A stretch of DNA of 55,383 bases from Mesorhizobium sp. (GTDB taxonomy: Bacteria; Pseudomonadota; Alphaproteobacteria; Rhizobiales; Rhizobiaceae), in contig JAIPUZ010000028.1 of NCBI GenBank assembly GCA_022833215.1, forward strand, positions 1-55,383. The letters are read 5' to 3'. The number at the start of each line of letters is the position of its first letter. The first letter of the stretch is position 1. A program made the position numbers and the translations under genes. This document shows, in pieces, positions 1 to 11,188 of the stretch. The notes below the pieces were generated by a model. That model saw only the letters and a program-made list of their open reading frames with translations. It made no database searches and was not told where the DNA came from.

Positions 1-1012
1 CGAATGCGGCGACGATCTTGTCGGGGTTGGGCAGGCAGAACTGCTCCATCGGCCGCGAGAACGGGATCGGCACGTCGGGATAGGCGACGCGGCGCGGCGC
101 GGCCTTCAGCACCGAGACGTCGCGCTCGCACACCGAGGCGATGATTTCTCCCGAAACGCCGAAGCTGTGATAGTCCTCGTCCACGACGATCAGACGGCCG
201 GTCTTCTTCACCGAGTTGAACACGGTGTCGCGGTCGAGCGGCACCAGCGTGCGCAGGTCCACCACCTCGGCGCTGACACCCTTCTTCGCCAGCAGATCGG
301 CCGCCTTGAGCGCATTGTGCACGCCCATGGCGAGCCCCACGATGGTCACGTCCGTGCCTTCGCGCACCACGGCCGCCTTGCCGAAGGGCACTTCGTAGCT
401 CTCTTCAGGGACATTCACGGTCGCTCCCGGCTCGGTGCCCAGCCAGCCCATGCCCTGAAGGCCCTTGTGGTACATGAAGATGACCGGGTTCTCGTCGCGG
501 ATCGCCGCCGTCATCATGCCCTTGGCGTCATAGGCGTTGGAAGGCGACACCACCTTCATGCCCGGCAGATGGGCGAAGGTGCCGTAGAGGCACTGCGAGT
601 GCTGGCCGGCATCCGAATAGCCGCCGCCGGTCGAGGTCATCAGCACCAGCGGAACCTTGACGGACCCGCCGGAGAAATAGGTGTTCTTGGCCATCAGATT
701 GTAGATGGCGTCCATGCACACGCCGAAGAAGTCGACGAACATCAGCTCGACCACAGGCCGCATGCCGTCGGATGCCGCGCCCACCGCCGCCCCGATGAAG
801 CCCGTTTCGGAAATCGGCGTGTCGCGCACCCGCAGCTTGCCGAACTCCTCGACCAGGCCGCGCGTGTTGCCGAACACGCCGCCCAGCGCGCCGATGTCCT
901 CGCCCATGACGAAGACGCGCTCGTCGACGCGCATTTCCTGCGCGATCGCCTCGGCCATGGCGCGGGCTATGGTGAGGCGCCGTTCATTGGTGGCGGAAAC
1001 CTTGTCGTTCAT
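1..1012 (-). CDS. acoB: Acetoin/2-oxoacid dehydrogenase E1 component, beta subunit (3' end cut by window edge)
   Basis: Beta half of the thiamine-diphosphate E1 component that, with the alpha subunit, cleaves acetoin (or a 2-oxoacid) and passes the acyl group to a lipoyl E2 in the cytoplasm. The reverse strand reads from an ATG at 1012 (MNDKVSATNERR). It shows the Glu-containing MGEDIG segment near residue 37, the SETGFIGAAVGAA segment near residue 69 and the C-terminal transketolase-like domain (RLIVVDEDYHSFGVSGEI). About 337 codons are in the window, close to the usual 335-340, so only a few C-terminal residues are missing. It starts 49 nt downstream of the alpha subunit and is surely in the same operon; E2/E3 genes are expected off the left edge. 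The substrate (acetoin rather than branched-chain oxoacid or pyruvate) is inferred from the AcoR-type activator next door. Confidence 0.88.
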   Translation of the reverse strand, partial: MNDKVSATNERRLTIARAMAEAIAQEMRVDERVFVMGEDIGALGGVFGNTRGLVEEFGKLRVRDTPISETGFIGAAVGAASDGMRPVVELMFVDFFGVCMDAIYNLMAKNTYFSGGSVKVPLVLMTSTGGGYSDAGQHSQCLYGTFAHLPGMKVVSPSNAYDAKGMMTAAIRDENPVIFMYHKGLQGMGWLGTEPGATVNVPEESYEVPFGKAAVVREGTDVTIVGLAMGVHNALKAADLLAKKGVSAEVVDLRTLVPLDRDTVFNSVKKTGRLIVVDEDYHSFGVSGEIIASVCERDVSVLKAAPRRVAYPDVPIPFSRPMEQFCLPNPDKIVAAF

Positions 1013-1061
1013 TGTCTCTCTCCCGAAAAATCCGTGACTGGAAGCCGGACGCAGCCGGCGG

Positions 1062-2048
1062 TCATGCGAAAACCCGCTCCAGCGCCTCTTCGGCGGCCGG
1101 GTAGTCGCTCTCGCGGGCAAATTCGATTGCCGCATCGACGCGCGCCCGTGCCTTTGCAGCAAGCGCGGCGTCGTCTTCGGCGGTCAGGTCGCCGGCGGCG
1201 ATCAGCCTTTCGCGCATGCGCGGGATCGGGTCCTTCGCGAACAGCGCGTCCTTCTCGCCCTTGGGCCGGTAGCCTTCGGCATCGCCCATGAAATGGCCGG
1301 CGAGCCGCCAGGTCTCGATCTCGATCAGCGTCGGCCCGCCGCCCGCACGCGCCCGCGCAATGGCCTCGCCGGCTGCCTCGAAGATGGCGAAGGGGTCGTT
1401 GTCGGTCACGTAAACGCCCGGCATGCCGTAGGCGGCGGCACGCACATCGTTGCGCGGCACGGCGGTGGCGTCGGCCTTCGCCACGGAAATGCCCCAGGCA
1501 TTGTCCTCGATCACGAAGACGACCGGCAGTTCCCACACCGCCGCAAGGTTGAGAGATTCATGGAAGGCCCCCTGATTGGCCGCGCCCTCGCCGAGAAAGG
1601 CGACCGCGACACCCTCCCTGTTCGACATCTTGCGCGACAGGGCCGCGCCGACGGCGGGCGCCATGCCCTGCGCGATGATGCCGGAGCAGGAGAAGTTCAC
1701 GGCCGGGTCGAAGATGTGCATGTGGCCGCCGCGGCCGCCGCTCAGGCCGGTCTTCTTGCCGAATATCTCGGCCGCCATGCGGTCGAGATCGACGCCCTTG
1801 GCGATGGCGACGTGATGCGGGCGGTGCGTGGACGTGACGATGTCGCCGGCGTTCAGATGCGCGCACACGCCGACCGCACACGGCTCCTGTCCGTTCGACA
1901 GGTGCATCTCGCCCGGGATCGGGCCATTGGCCATGTTGAAGGCAGGTGTCTTGCCCTCAAGATAGATCTTCTCGATGGTCTCCTCGAAATAGCGGCTGAC
2001 GAGCATGTGCTCGTACATCCACAAACGCTGTTCCCTGTTCGGCTGCAT
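1062..2048 (-). CDS. acoA: Acetoin/2-oxoacid dehydrogenase E1 component, alpha subunit
   Basis: Thiamine-diphosphate-binding E1 alpha subunit, 328 aa, the family's usual length. Visible are the GGRGGHMHIF segment (about residues 104-113) and the diphosphate/Mg site GEGAANQGAFHESLN (about 153-167), with Glu in place of the commoner Asp in the GDG triad, followed by EDNAWGIS. The start at 2048 (MQPNREQRLW) is chosen because GGAGG lies 8 nt upstream; the open frame runs further upstream to 2219, but that stretch holds the promoter and has no similarity to the family. First gene of the operon with the beta subunit. Expression is probably sigma-54-dependent: a -24/-12 element sits about 50 nt upstream and the enhancer-binding regulator lies just beyond. 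Acetoin is the likeliest substrate; other 2-oxoacids cannot be excluded from sequence alone. Confidence 0.9.
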   Translation of the reverse strand: MQPNREQRLWMYEHMLVSRYFEETIEKIYLEGKTPAFNMANGPIPGEMHLSNGQEPCAVGVCAHLNAGDIVTSTHRPHHVAIAKGVDLDRMAAEIFGKKTGLSGGRGGHMHIFDPAVNFSCSGIIAQGMAPAVGAALSRKMSNREGVAVAFLGEGAANQGAFHESLNLAAVWELPVVFVIEDNAWGISVAKADATAVPRNDVRAAAYGMPGVYVTDNDPFAIFEAAGEAIARARAGGGPTLIEIETWRLAGHFMGDAEGYRPKGEKDALFAKDPIPRMRERLIAAGDLTAEDDAALAAKARARVDAAIEFARESDYPAAEEALERVFA

Positions 2049-2099
2049 ATCGCTTTCCTCCAACAAACCGCACCCTGTCGCGGATGCGCTGCCTGTCGG

Positions 2100-2118
2100 A
2101 AAGCGAGATGCGTGCCAG
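2100..2118 (-). promoter_or_regulatory. Sigma-54 (-24/-12) promoter of the E1 operon
   Basis: On the minus strand the sequence CTGGCACGCATCTCGCTTT matches the sigma-54 consensus (TGGCAC-N5-TTGCW): GG and GC are separated by exactly 10 nt and only one base of the TTGC element differs (TCGC). It lies about 50 nt upstream of the acoA start codon, and an adjacent gene encodes a sigma-54 activator. Confidence 0.75.
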
Positions 2119-2170
2119 TTCGAGAAAAGCCGGAAACCCTTGCGGTTTTTCCCGGGCACCATCCATGGCA

Positions 2171-2228
2171 GGCGCAATCCTGCGACCTGTGTCGCGGAAC
2201 TGAGACAGGACTGGCGCAACCCTGCGAC
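2171..2228 (-). promoter_or_regulatory. Paired upstream activator sites for the AcoR-type regulator
   Basis: Two copies of GGCGCAAYCCTGCGAC (plus strand) at 2171-2186 and 2213-2228, differing at one base, start 42 nt apart, four helical turns. They lie 50-110 nt upstream of the -24/-12 promoter, where enhancer-binding proteins dock. The first copy ends in an inverted repeat, GCGAC-N4-GTCGC (2182-2195). Assignment to the neighbouring regulator is inference. Confidence 0.6.
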
Positions 2229-2262
2229 GCTGGCCCGGAACCGGACCTGAACCCCTGGGCGG

Positions 2263-4167
<1,905 letters not shown>

Positions 4168-4252
4168 GATGCCTCCCAACAGCAAGCTCCCAACCCGGAC
4201 AGTGTGCGCCACCCTTGCCGCCTCGGCAAGGGCATCCGGCACAGAGCCGGCA

Positions 4253-4852
4253 TCAGCCCCGCAGCGCCGGCTCCCGTCCCTGATCGTAGAGCACCACCAT
4301 CAGCGCGCGCGCCGGCTCGTCGCCGGTATTGGCGATCCCATGGGCGACATCGGCCCGGTAGCGCGCGGTCTCGCCCTTTCCGAGCGGCTGTTTGCCATGT
4401 TCGGTCTCCACCACCAGCCCGTCGGTCCAGGCGGTGAGATGCTCCATCGTGCGCGGCGCATGCGGGGCGCTTTGCAGCCTGCATCCCGGCGCGATCTCCG
4501 CCTCGTACCATTCGATGCTGCCGGCCAGCGCCGGGGAACTGAGGATACGCAGCCGCCAGGCGCCGTCCGGGCTCCTGATTTCCGGCGTCAGCGCGACCGT
4601 CACCAGATCGATCGCATCCGTCCTGCCGCTCCCGGCGATCTCTCCGGCTATGAGCTGCGAGAAATCGATGCCGAGCGCCTGCGTCAGCGCCCACAAGACG
4701 GCGAAGGTCGGATTGGCCTCGCCGCGCTCGATCTGCGACAGCATGGAACGCGAGACGCCGGAGAGCGCGGCCAGACGGTCTAGCGTCAGGCGGCGCCGCT
4801 TGCGCTCGCGCTGCAATGCCGGCCCGATCTCGGGGGCCTCGTTCAACTCCAT
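4253..4852 (-). CDS. XRE-family transcriptional regulator with C-terminal cupin domain
   Basis: A 199-aa regulator: an N-terminal Cro/CI helix-turn-helix (about residues 12-66, containing LAALSGVSRSMLSQIERGE) and a C-terminal cupin fold (about 115-190, with HGIANTGDEPARALMVVLY) that would bind a small ligand. This architecture is common in regulators of amino acid metabolism. The ATG at 4852 is preceded by GGGAG. It is divergent from kbl-tdh across about 130 bp and therefore probably represses or autoregulates that threonine operon. It ends 86 nt before the acoR start and could be partly co-transcribed with acoR, but nothing in the sequence ties it to acetoin. Ligand unknown. Confidence 0.87.
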   Translation of the reverse strand: MELNEAPEIGPALQRERKRRRLTLDRLAALSGVSRSMLSQIERGEANPTFAVLWALTQALGIDFSQLIAGEIAGSGRTDAIDLVTVALTPEIRSPDGAWRLRILSSPALAGSIEWYEAEIAPGCRLQSAPHAPRTMEHLTAWTDGLVVETEHGKQPLGKGETARYRADVAHGIANTGDEPARALMVVLYDQGREPALRG

Positions 4853-4951
4853 GTCATATCTCCCGCGCCCATCTCACGGATGCCTGAAACGGCGGATATC
4901 CATATCGGGCGGGTTTCGCAACGTTTCCACTGGACCTGCCTTAAAATCCTA

Positions 4952-4967
4952 TATATTGGAATTTCCA
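4952..4967 (+). promoter_or_regulatory. Candidate kbl-tdh promoter -10 and overlapping palindrome
   Basis: TATATT at 4952-4957 is a plausible -10 hexamer 30 nt before the kbl start, with only a weak -35. It runs into TGGAA-T-TTCCA (4957-4967), a perfect 5-bp inverted repeat around one base, placed where a repressor would block initiation. Regulation by the divergent XRE-cupin protein is inferred. Confidence 0.35.
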
Positions 4968-4987
4968 TCATAATGGATGCGCTGACG

Positions 4988-6190
4988 ATGAAACAGGATT
5001 TTCTTTCCCATATCGCGGATACGCTTTCCGCCATCGAGCGCGACGGCCTCTACAAGCGCGAACGGCTGATCACCGGGCCGCAATCCGGCCGCATCACGGT
5101 CAGGGGTCCGGACGGCGAGCGGCAGATGGTCAATCTGTGCGCCAACAACTATCTCGGCCTCGCCGACCATCCCGACATCCGGCAGGCGGCCCGCGAGGCG
5201 CTGGACGCATACGGGTTCGGCATGGCCTCGGTGCGCTTCATCTGCGGCACGCAGACCCTGCACCGCGAACTGGAGCGGGCCATCGCCTCCTATCTCGGCA
5301 AGGACGACGCGATCCTGTTCGCCGCCTGCTTCGACGCCAATGGCGGGCTGTTCGAGCCGCTGCTCGGCGAGGAGGATGCCATCGTCTCCGACAGCCTCAA
5401 CCATGCCTCGATCATCGACGGGGTCAGGCTGAGCAAGGCCCGACGCCTGCGCTATGCCCAGGGAGACATGGACGAGCTGGAGACCCGGCTCAGGGAAGCC
5501 GATGCCGGCGGCGCGCGCTTCAAGCTCATCGTCACCGACGGCGTGTTCTCCATGGACGGCCACATCGCCAGGCTGCCGGACATCTGCGCGCTTGCCGACC
5601 GCTACGGCGCGCTGGTCGCCGTCGACGACTGCCATGCCACCGGCCATCTGGGCCCGGAGGGGCGCGGCACGCCGGCGCTGACGGGCACGGCCGGGCGCGT
5701 CGACATCGTCACCGGCACGCTCGGCAAGACGCTGGGCGGGGCCATGGGCGGCTTCATCGCGGCCGCGCAGCCGGTGGTGGACCTTCTGCGCCAGCGCGCG
5801 CGGCCCTACCTGTTCTCCAACAGCCTCGCGCCCGCCGTCGCGGCCGGGTCGCTGAAGGCCATCGGCATCGCCCGCGAGGCCGACGACCGCCGCGCCCGCC
5901 TGTCCTCCCATGCCGCGCGCTTCCGCGCCGGTCTCGGCAAGGCCGGCTTCACGCTTCTTCCGGGTGAGACGCCGATCATTCCGGTGATGCTGGGCGATGC
6001 GGTGCTGGCGCAGCGCATGGCGGCGGCGCTGGACGAGCGCGGCATCTATGTCGCCGGCTTCTTCTATCCCGTCGTGCCGCAGGGCAAGGCCCGCATCCGC
6101 ACCCAGATGTCGGCCGCGCTGGACGAGCGCGATATCGAATTCGCCATCGACGCCTTCACCGATGCCGGCCGTTCGCTCGGCATCATCTGA
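4988..6190 (+). CDS. kbl: Glycine C-acetyltransferase (2-amino-3-ketobutyrate CoA ligase)
   Basis: PLP enzyme of the alpha-oxoamine synthase family: it cleaves 2-amino-3-ketobutyrate with CoA to glycine and acetyl-CoA, the second step of threonine breakdown, in the cytoplasm. Recognisable segments are NNYLGLADHP, SVRFICGTQ, SLNHASIIDG and the PLP-lysine region TGTLGKTLGG (Lys about 247), followed by RPYLFSNSLAP. The sequence is very close to E. coli Kbl as I remember it. The start at 4988 (MKQDFLSHIA) gives 400 aa, matching the family length of 398; an in-frame ATG at 4973 is an alternative, and the longer frame from 4880 would run through the promoter. It is followed after 29 nt by tdh. One difference seen: VDDCHATG where E. 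coli has VDDSHAVG. Confidence 0.95.
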   Translation: MKQDFLSHIADTLSAIERDGLYKRERLITGPQSGRITVRGPDGERQMVNLCANNYLGLADHPDIRQAAREALDAYGFGMASVRFICGTQTLHRELERAIASYLGKDDAILFAACFDANGGLFEPLLGEEDAIVSDSLNHASIIDGVRLSKARRLRYAQGDMDELETRLREADAGGARFKLIVTDGVFSMDGHIARLPDICALADRYGALVAVDDCHATGHLGPEGRGTPALTGTAGRVDIVTGTLGKTLGGAMGGFIAAAQPVVDLLRQRARPYLFSNSLAPAVAAGSLKAIGIAREADDRRARLSSHAARFRAGLGKAGFTLLPGETPIIPVMLGDAVLAQRMAAALDERGIYVAGFFYPVVPQGKARIRTQMSAALDERDIEFAIDAFTDAGRSLGII

Positions 6191-6219
6191 CACCGTCACC
6201 TGAAAGCGGGGAGTTCGCC

Positions 6220-7245
<1,026 letters not shown>

Positions 7246-7318
7246 GCCTTCCCCGCCCGCGCGGCATCGCCTGACATCGCGCAGGCGCAGCGAAAGCGCG
7301 TGGCCGTCCGAAAGGCGG

Positions 7319-7356
7319 AAAAGCCCTCCCGTCATGATCGTCGGGAGGGCTTTTTT
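7319..7356. terminator. Bidirectional intrinsic terminator between tdh and the fused TonB receptor
   Basis: AAAAGCCCTCCCG (7319-7331) pairs perfectly with CGGGAGGGCTTTT (7342-7354) around a 10-nt loop. T-runs on both strands let it stop tdh transcripts from the left and receptor transcripts from the right. Confidence 0.9.
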
Positions 7357-7373
7357 CATGTGTCTGCCGGCCT

Positions 7374-10300
7374 TCAGAACCGGTAGTTCAGGCCGATCTT
7401 CAGCGTGTGGAAATCGAGGGCGTTCGAGGCGTTGCGGCCGTTCACGATACTTGAGCTTCCGGTGTGGTTCGTCGTTGTCGTTTCATAGACCGGCTTTTCA
7501 TAGGGCTCGCAGAGGCTCGGATCCATGTCGCACAGCCACGCCATGCTGGGGTCCTGCGAAGGATCGACCGTTTCATAGCCGACGATGCTGCTGGTCGTGG
7601 TGGTATAGTCCCTGCCTGTGCCGGCGCGGGCGTTCCTGAACCTGAAGTCCTTCTTGCCGAAGCGGCTGTAGGTGTAGTCGGCCTTGAGCGACCAGTTGTC
7701 GTTGAGCGCATATTCGAGGCCGCCGCCGATGACAAAGCCGGCGCGCGTGGCCGCAGCCTTCTCCACGGAAAAGACCGTCGTTTCCGTGCCATTGGGGCTG
7801 GTCTCGTCGGCCAGATTGGAAATGTACTGGTCGCGCCACTGGGTTTCGCGGGCAAGGGCAAAGCCGCCGGTGGCATAGGCCATGAAGCGGTTGCTGAAGG
7901 CATAGCCGATCTTCGGGCGCAGGCTGGCCATCCAGTCGATGTCGTAGCTGGTGTAGGCGTCGGCATGGCCCTTTGCCGCCAGAACGGGATCGGCGGACAT
8001 GACCTTCTTCGAGCCGGTGATGTTGTAGGTCTTGCTCCAGTCGCCCTCCAGCCCGAACACGACGCCGTTGCCGAGCTGCCAGTTGTAGCCGGCCTGCACG
8101 CCGAACATGGCGCCGTTGAGCTTCAGGTCCGCCGACTCCCGCGCCGCGACCGAACTGTCGGAACCGTCGAGCGTCGTGGTGGAACCCCATGTGCGCCCGA
8201 ATGCGCCGCCGGCATGCACGCCGGCATAGAGGCCACTCCAGTCGATGGCGGCCGCTTCGCCGCCCTGCCCCGCGCCCCGGCCGCCGGCCAGCCCGGCGAG
8301 CGGGTTCGTGAGCGGCTGGAAGGTCTGCTCGCCGCCGAACGATCCGGTCAGGCTGGCGTAGAAGGTGCGGCCGGGTCCCGGCTGGGTGACGAGGCCGAGC
8401 GGATCGACATAGAAGCGGTCGAACAGGTTCTCGACGCGGACCGCAGCGGTCAGGTCTTCGGTGATCCTGTATTCGGCGAACACGTCGACCAGCGTGTAGG
8501 GCTTCCAGTCGACCATGGAGATGAACTCGCTGGCGCCCTGCGCCGTCACGTCGCCATGGCCGATGGCGCGCGGCCCGACATGGGAGATGCGCCCGCCAAC
8601 CGTGAGCTGGTCCTCCAGCAGCTTCTGCGACAGGGTCAGGTCGATGGTGTATTCGGGCTGCACATGATTGGTGGCATAGTCGCCATAGAGCGACTTGTTC
8701 TCGCAGGTTCCGGCGGTGCGGCAATATTCGACGTTGAGGAAATAGTTGGCCGAGAGATCGGCCGTGAAGCCGCCGATCTCGTAGCGGCCGGAAAGCTCGA
8801 TGCCTGAGAATCTCGCCCGGTCGATGTTCTCGATGTTCAGGGTGAGCGGCCCCGACCCGGTGCGGACCGAGCGCGCGATGTAGTCCTTCACATCCCAGTT
8901 GAAGTAGCCGAGCTTGAGCATGCCGCGGTCGTCGTCCGTGAACAGGCCGTCGCGCGTCAGGTTGGTGCCGACTTCCCAGTTGCTGGAGCGCTCCGGCTTC
9001 ACATCGGCATTGGCCACCACGCTGTTGAAGGCCGAGACGGATTCGATGACGCTGGGTGCGCGCATCGTGTTGGAATAGTTGACGTAGAACTGCGAGCCGT
9101 CGAAGGGCTCCAGCGTCAGGCCGACGGAAGGGCTGAACCCGCCATCATTGGTGCGGAAGCCGAGAACCCTGCTCTCGATGTCCTCGCGCTCATAGGGATC
9201 GTAGCGATCCTTCGACCAGAAATGCGAATAGCGAAGCCCGGCGTTCAGCGTTGCCCAGTCGACCGGCTTCCATGCCGCCTTGGCATAGACGGCGGCCTCG
9301 TGGCGAACGGCGTCGCGGGCCGTGTTCCACGCCTCCAGCGCCGCCGTGTGGCGGCTGCCGCGCGTGTCCTCGCCGCGATAGGAAAGGCCGTAAGTGAGAT
9401 CAACATCGCCATAGTCTGTCGAGAATTTCGACAGGTTGGAGAGATCGGCGCCCCACATGTCGGAATCGGAGCCGACGCGGAAACCGGCAGGCAGGCCGAT
9501 CTGCTCGGGCGTCACGCCGCGCCCGCCCCGGATGGGATTGCGCAGTTCCAGATGCGTCCAGTAGAGGTTTCCCTTCAGGTCGAAGAACTCGTTGTCTTCC
9601 GGGTTCCAGCGATAGCGGGCGGTAACGGTGTCGAGGCTGGTGCCCGCAGTCTGCGCCTGCTGCTCCGACTGCCCGTGCTTGCCGATCAGGCGCGAGGCCA
9701 GACGGTCGCCCGCCTCGCTGCGATAGCCCGTATAGCCGAGCTGGAGGGTGTGATCCTCGGCGAAGCGCGCAGTCAGCTTGGCCAGCCAGGACTCCGTCTC
9801 AAGCTGGGTGTTCAGCACCTCCTCGCCGGCGCGATAGTTCACGATGCCTTCGTTTTCGTAGTAATTTTCCCAGTAGGTCGTGCCGTTGGGATTGCAGACG
9901 CCGTTGGGGCACCATTGCTGCCGGCCCCTGTTGACCGGGTTGACGGAAGGCCCGTGCTTGCCGGCATGGTAGTTGCCCTGCTTGCGGCGCGCATAGCCGG
10001 CAAGGAAGTCGAAATCCTCGCCCTTGTAGGCGCCGATCACGCTGCCGGCGCCGCGCGTGGGCGAAAGCAGCGAAGGCCGGTCCATGCCGGTTTCCGAGGC
10101 GACCGGAACCTCGCCCGCGGCATCCCACGGCGCATAGGGCCATTGATAGCCCGCCTTGTCACCGGCATGGGGCTTCGATGTATTGGTGCCGATCTCGCCC
10201 TTGACCCTGACGCCCCAGCTGTTGCCGGGCCTGACGATGTCGTCGGCGCTCACCGTGCGCATGGCGACCGAGCCGGCATTGCCCCAGGAGGCAGTGTCCG

Positions 10301-11081
10301 CGCCCTTGGTGACATCCACGCCGGCGATGAAGTCGGGATCGACATAGGTGCGGTTGGAGACACCCTGATAGCCCTGATAGACGGTGACGGCGTTTTCGGC
10401 GCCGTCGATGGTCGTCGTCACACGGCCCATGCCCTGCATGCCGCGGATGTTGACGTCGACGGAGCCGGCCCCGTTGCGCGCCTCGCCCGACATGACACCC
10501 GCCGTGCCGCGGAAGATGTCGGCCGGGCTGGAGCCGCGAAATCGCTCGATATTCTCGCCCGAAATGTGGCTGGTGGCCGCCGCCGTCTCGTAGGGGCTGT
10601 AGGCGGAGCTTTCGCTGTTGCCCTGCACGTCGATGGTCGCCAGCACCATCGAGCCATCGGCCGGCGCATCGAAAGCCTGCGCGACGCGGTCGACGAGCGT
10701 GGCGGTCGCTGGCCCGGTGAGGCTGACGCCGATGCCGGTTCCCGCAAGCATGGTCTGCAATGCCTGCGCCGGCGACATCGAGCCGGAAACGGCGACCGAG
10801 GTCTTGCCGCGCACGATCTGCGAGGAATAGCCGACCTGCCAGCCGGAGGCGCGGCTGAAGGCGGAGAGCGCGCTGGCGAGCGGCTGGGCGGGAATCGAAA
10901 ACCGCATCGTCTGCGAGGTCGCGACGGATGCGGATTGCGCCAGCGCGGCCCCCTGCCACCCCGCGAGCGACGACACCAGAACGGTGCTTGCCAGAAGCAG
11001 CCTGACCGGAACCCGCACCATGGCCGCAGCAGCCTTGCGGGAGGATGCGCAGCGCGCTACCGGGTTCGTTTCAAGCCCCAT
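7374..11081 (-). CDS. TonB-dependent transducer receptor (heme/iron type) fused to a C-terminal Omp25-like beta-barrel
   Basis: A 1235-aa outer-membrane protein. Order seen: signal peptide (about 1-49); STN signalling domain (about 58-131) as in FecA-type transducers; possible TonB box near 147; plug (about 166-280, with the NIRGMQGMGR and TIDGAEN segments of the hemoglobin/transferrin receptor family); a 22-strand-type barrel ending with the aromatic beta-signal TFYASLTGSF at residue 915. After a Gly/Ala-rich linker (916-946) comes a second small barrel: DWSGLYAGVHAGGAFG at 947, GVQAGYNWQLGNGVVFGLEG, ADYTYSRFGKKDF, and a terminal FHTLKIGLNYRF. That last part resembles the Omp25/31 outer-membrane proteins of rhizobia and brucellae and would normally be a free protein of similar size. 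GGAG precedes the ATG at 11081. FecR and FecI genes lie directly upstream. The ligand (heme, hemoprotein or ferric siderophore) is not readable from sequence. Confidence 0.88.
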   Translation of the reverse strand: MGLETNPVARCASSRKAAAAMVRVPVRLLLASTVLVSSLAGWQGAALAQSASVATSQTMRFSIPAQPLASALSAFSRASGWQVGYSSQIVRGKTSVAVSGSMSPAQALQTMLAGTGIGVSLTGPATATLVDRVAQAFDAPADGSMVLATIDVQGNSESSAYSPYETAAATSHISGENIERFRGSSPADIFRGTAGVMSGEARNGAGSVDVNIRGMQGMGRVTTTIDGAENAVTVYQGYQGVSNRTYVDPDFIAGVDVTKGADTASWGNAGSVAMRTVSADDIVRPGNSWGVRVKGEIGTNTSKPHAGDKAGYQWPYAPWDAAGEVPVASETGMDRPSLLSPTRGAGSVIGAYKGEDFDFLAGYARRKQGNYHAGKHGPSVNPVNRGRQQWCPNGVCNPNGTTYWENYYENEGIVNYRAGEEVLNTQLETESWLAKLTARFAEDHTLQLGYTGYRSEAGDRLASRLIGKHGQSEQQAQTAGTSLDTVTARYRWNPEDNEFFDLKGNLYWTHLELRNPIRGGRGVTPEQIGLPAGFRVGSDSDMWGADLSNLSKFSTDYGDVDLTYGLSYRGEDTRGSRHTAALEAWNTARDAVRHEAAVYAKAAWKPVDWATLNAGLRYSHFWSKDRYDPYEREDIESRVLGFRTNDGGFSPSVGLTLEPFDGSQFYVNYSNTMRAPSVIESVSAFNSVVANADVKPERSSNWEVGTNLTRDGLFTDDDRGMLKLGYFNWDVKDYIARSVRTGSGPLTLNIENIDRARFSGIELSGRYEIGGFTADLSANYFLNVEYCRTAGTCENKSLYGDYATNHVQPEYTIDLTLSQKLLEDQLTVGGRISHVGPRAIGHGDVTAQGASEFISMVDWKPYTLVDVFAEYRITEDLTAAVRVENLFDRFYVDPLGLVTQPGPGRTFYASLTGSFGGEQTFQPLTNPLAGLAGGRGAGQGGEAAAIDWSGLYAGVHAGGAFGRTWGSTTTLDGSDSSVAARESADLKLNGAMFGVQAGYNWQLGNGVVFGLEGDWSKTYNITGSKKVMSADPVLAAKGHADAYTSYDIDWMASLRPKIGYAFSNRFMAYATGGFALARETQWRDQYISNLADETSPNGTETTVFSVEKAAATRAGFVIGGGLEYALNDNWSLKADYTYSRFGKKDFRFRNARAGTGRDYTTTTSSIVGYETVDPSQDPSMAWLCDMDPSLCEPYEKPVYETTTTNHTGSSSIVNGRNASNALDFHTLKIGLNYRF

Positions 11082-11139
11082 CAGGACATCTCCTTCGCCA
11101 TATTCCGGGCGCGGGCCGCTTCCGGCAAAACCGCGCTTC

Positions 11140-11180
11140 GAACACCTGACGAACGAGCCGGGCCGATCTCACAAAAAAAG
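11140..11180 (-). promoter_or_regulatory. FecI-type ECF promoter upstream of the TonB receptor (copy A)
   Basis: Minus-strand block with TTTTTTTGTGAGAT, then a GC spacer, then CGTTCGTC about 60 nt before the receptor ATG. Nearly the same block occurs before fecR (12268-12308). GTGAGA and CGTC, 15 nt apart in both, are the candidate -35 and -10 elements of the FecI-like sigma factor encoded next door. Confidence 0.65.
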
Positions 11181-11188
11181 TTGAGTAA

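Noticed and set aside
1528-1594. GEG instead of GDG in the thiamine-diphosphate site of E1 alpha as a sign of inactivity
   Set aside because: Glu can still bind the metal, the rest of the motif is intact and the gene sits in a well-regulated operon; I regard it as a tolerated variant.
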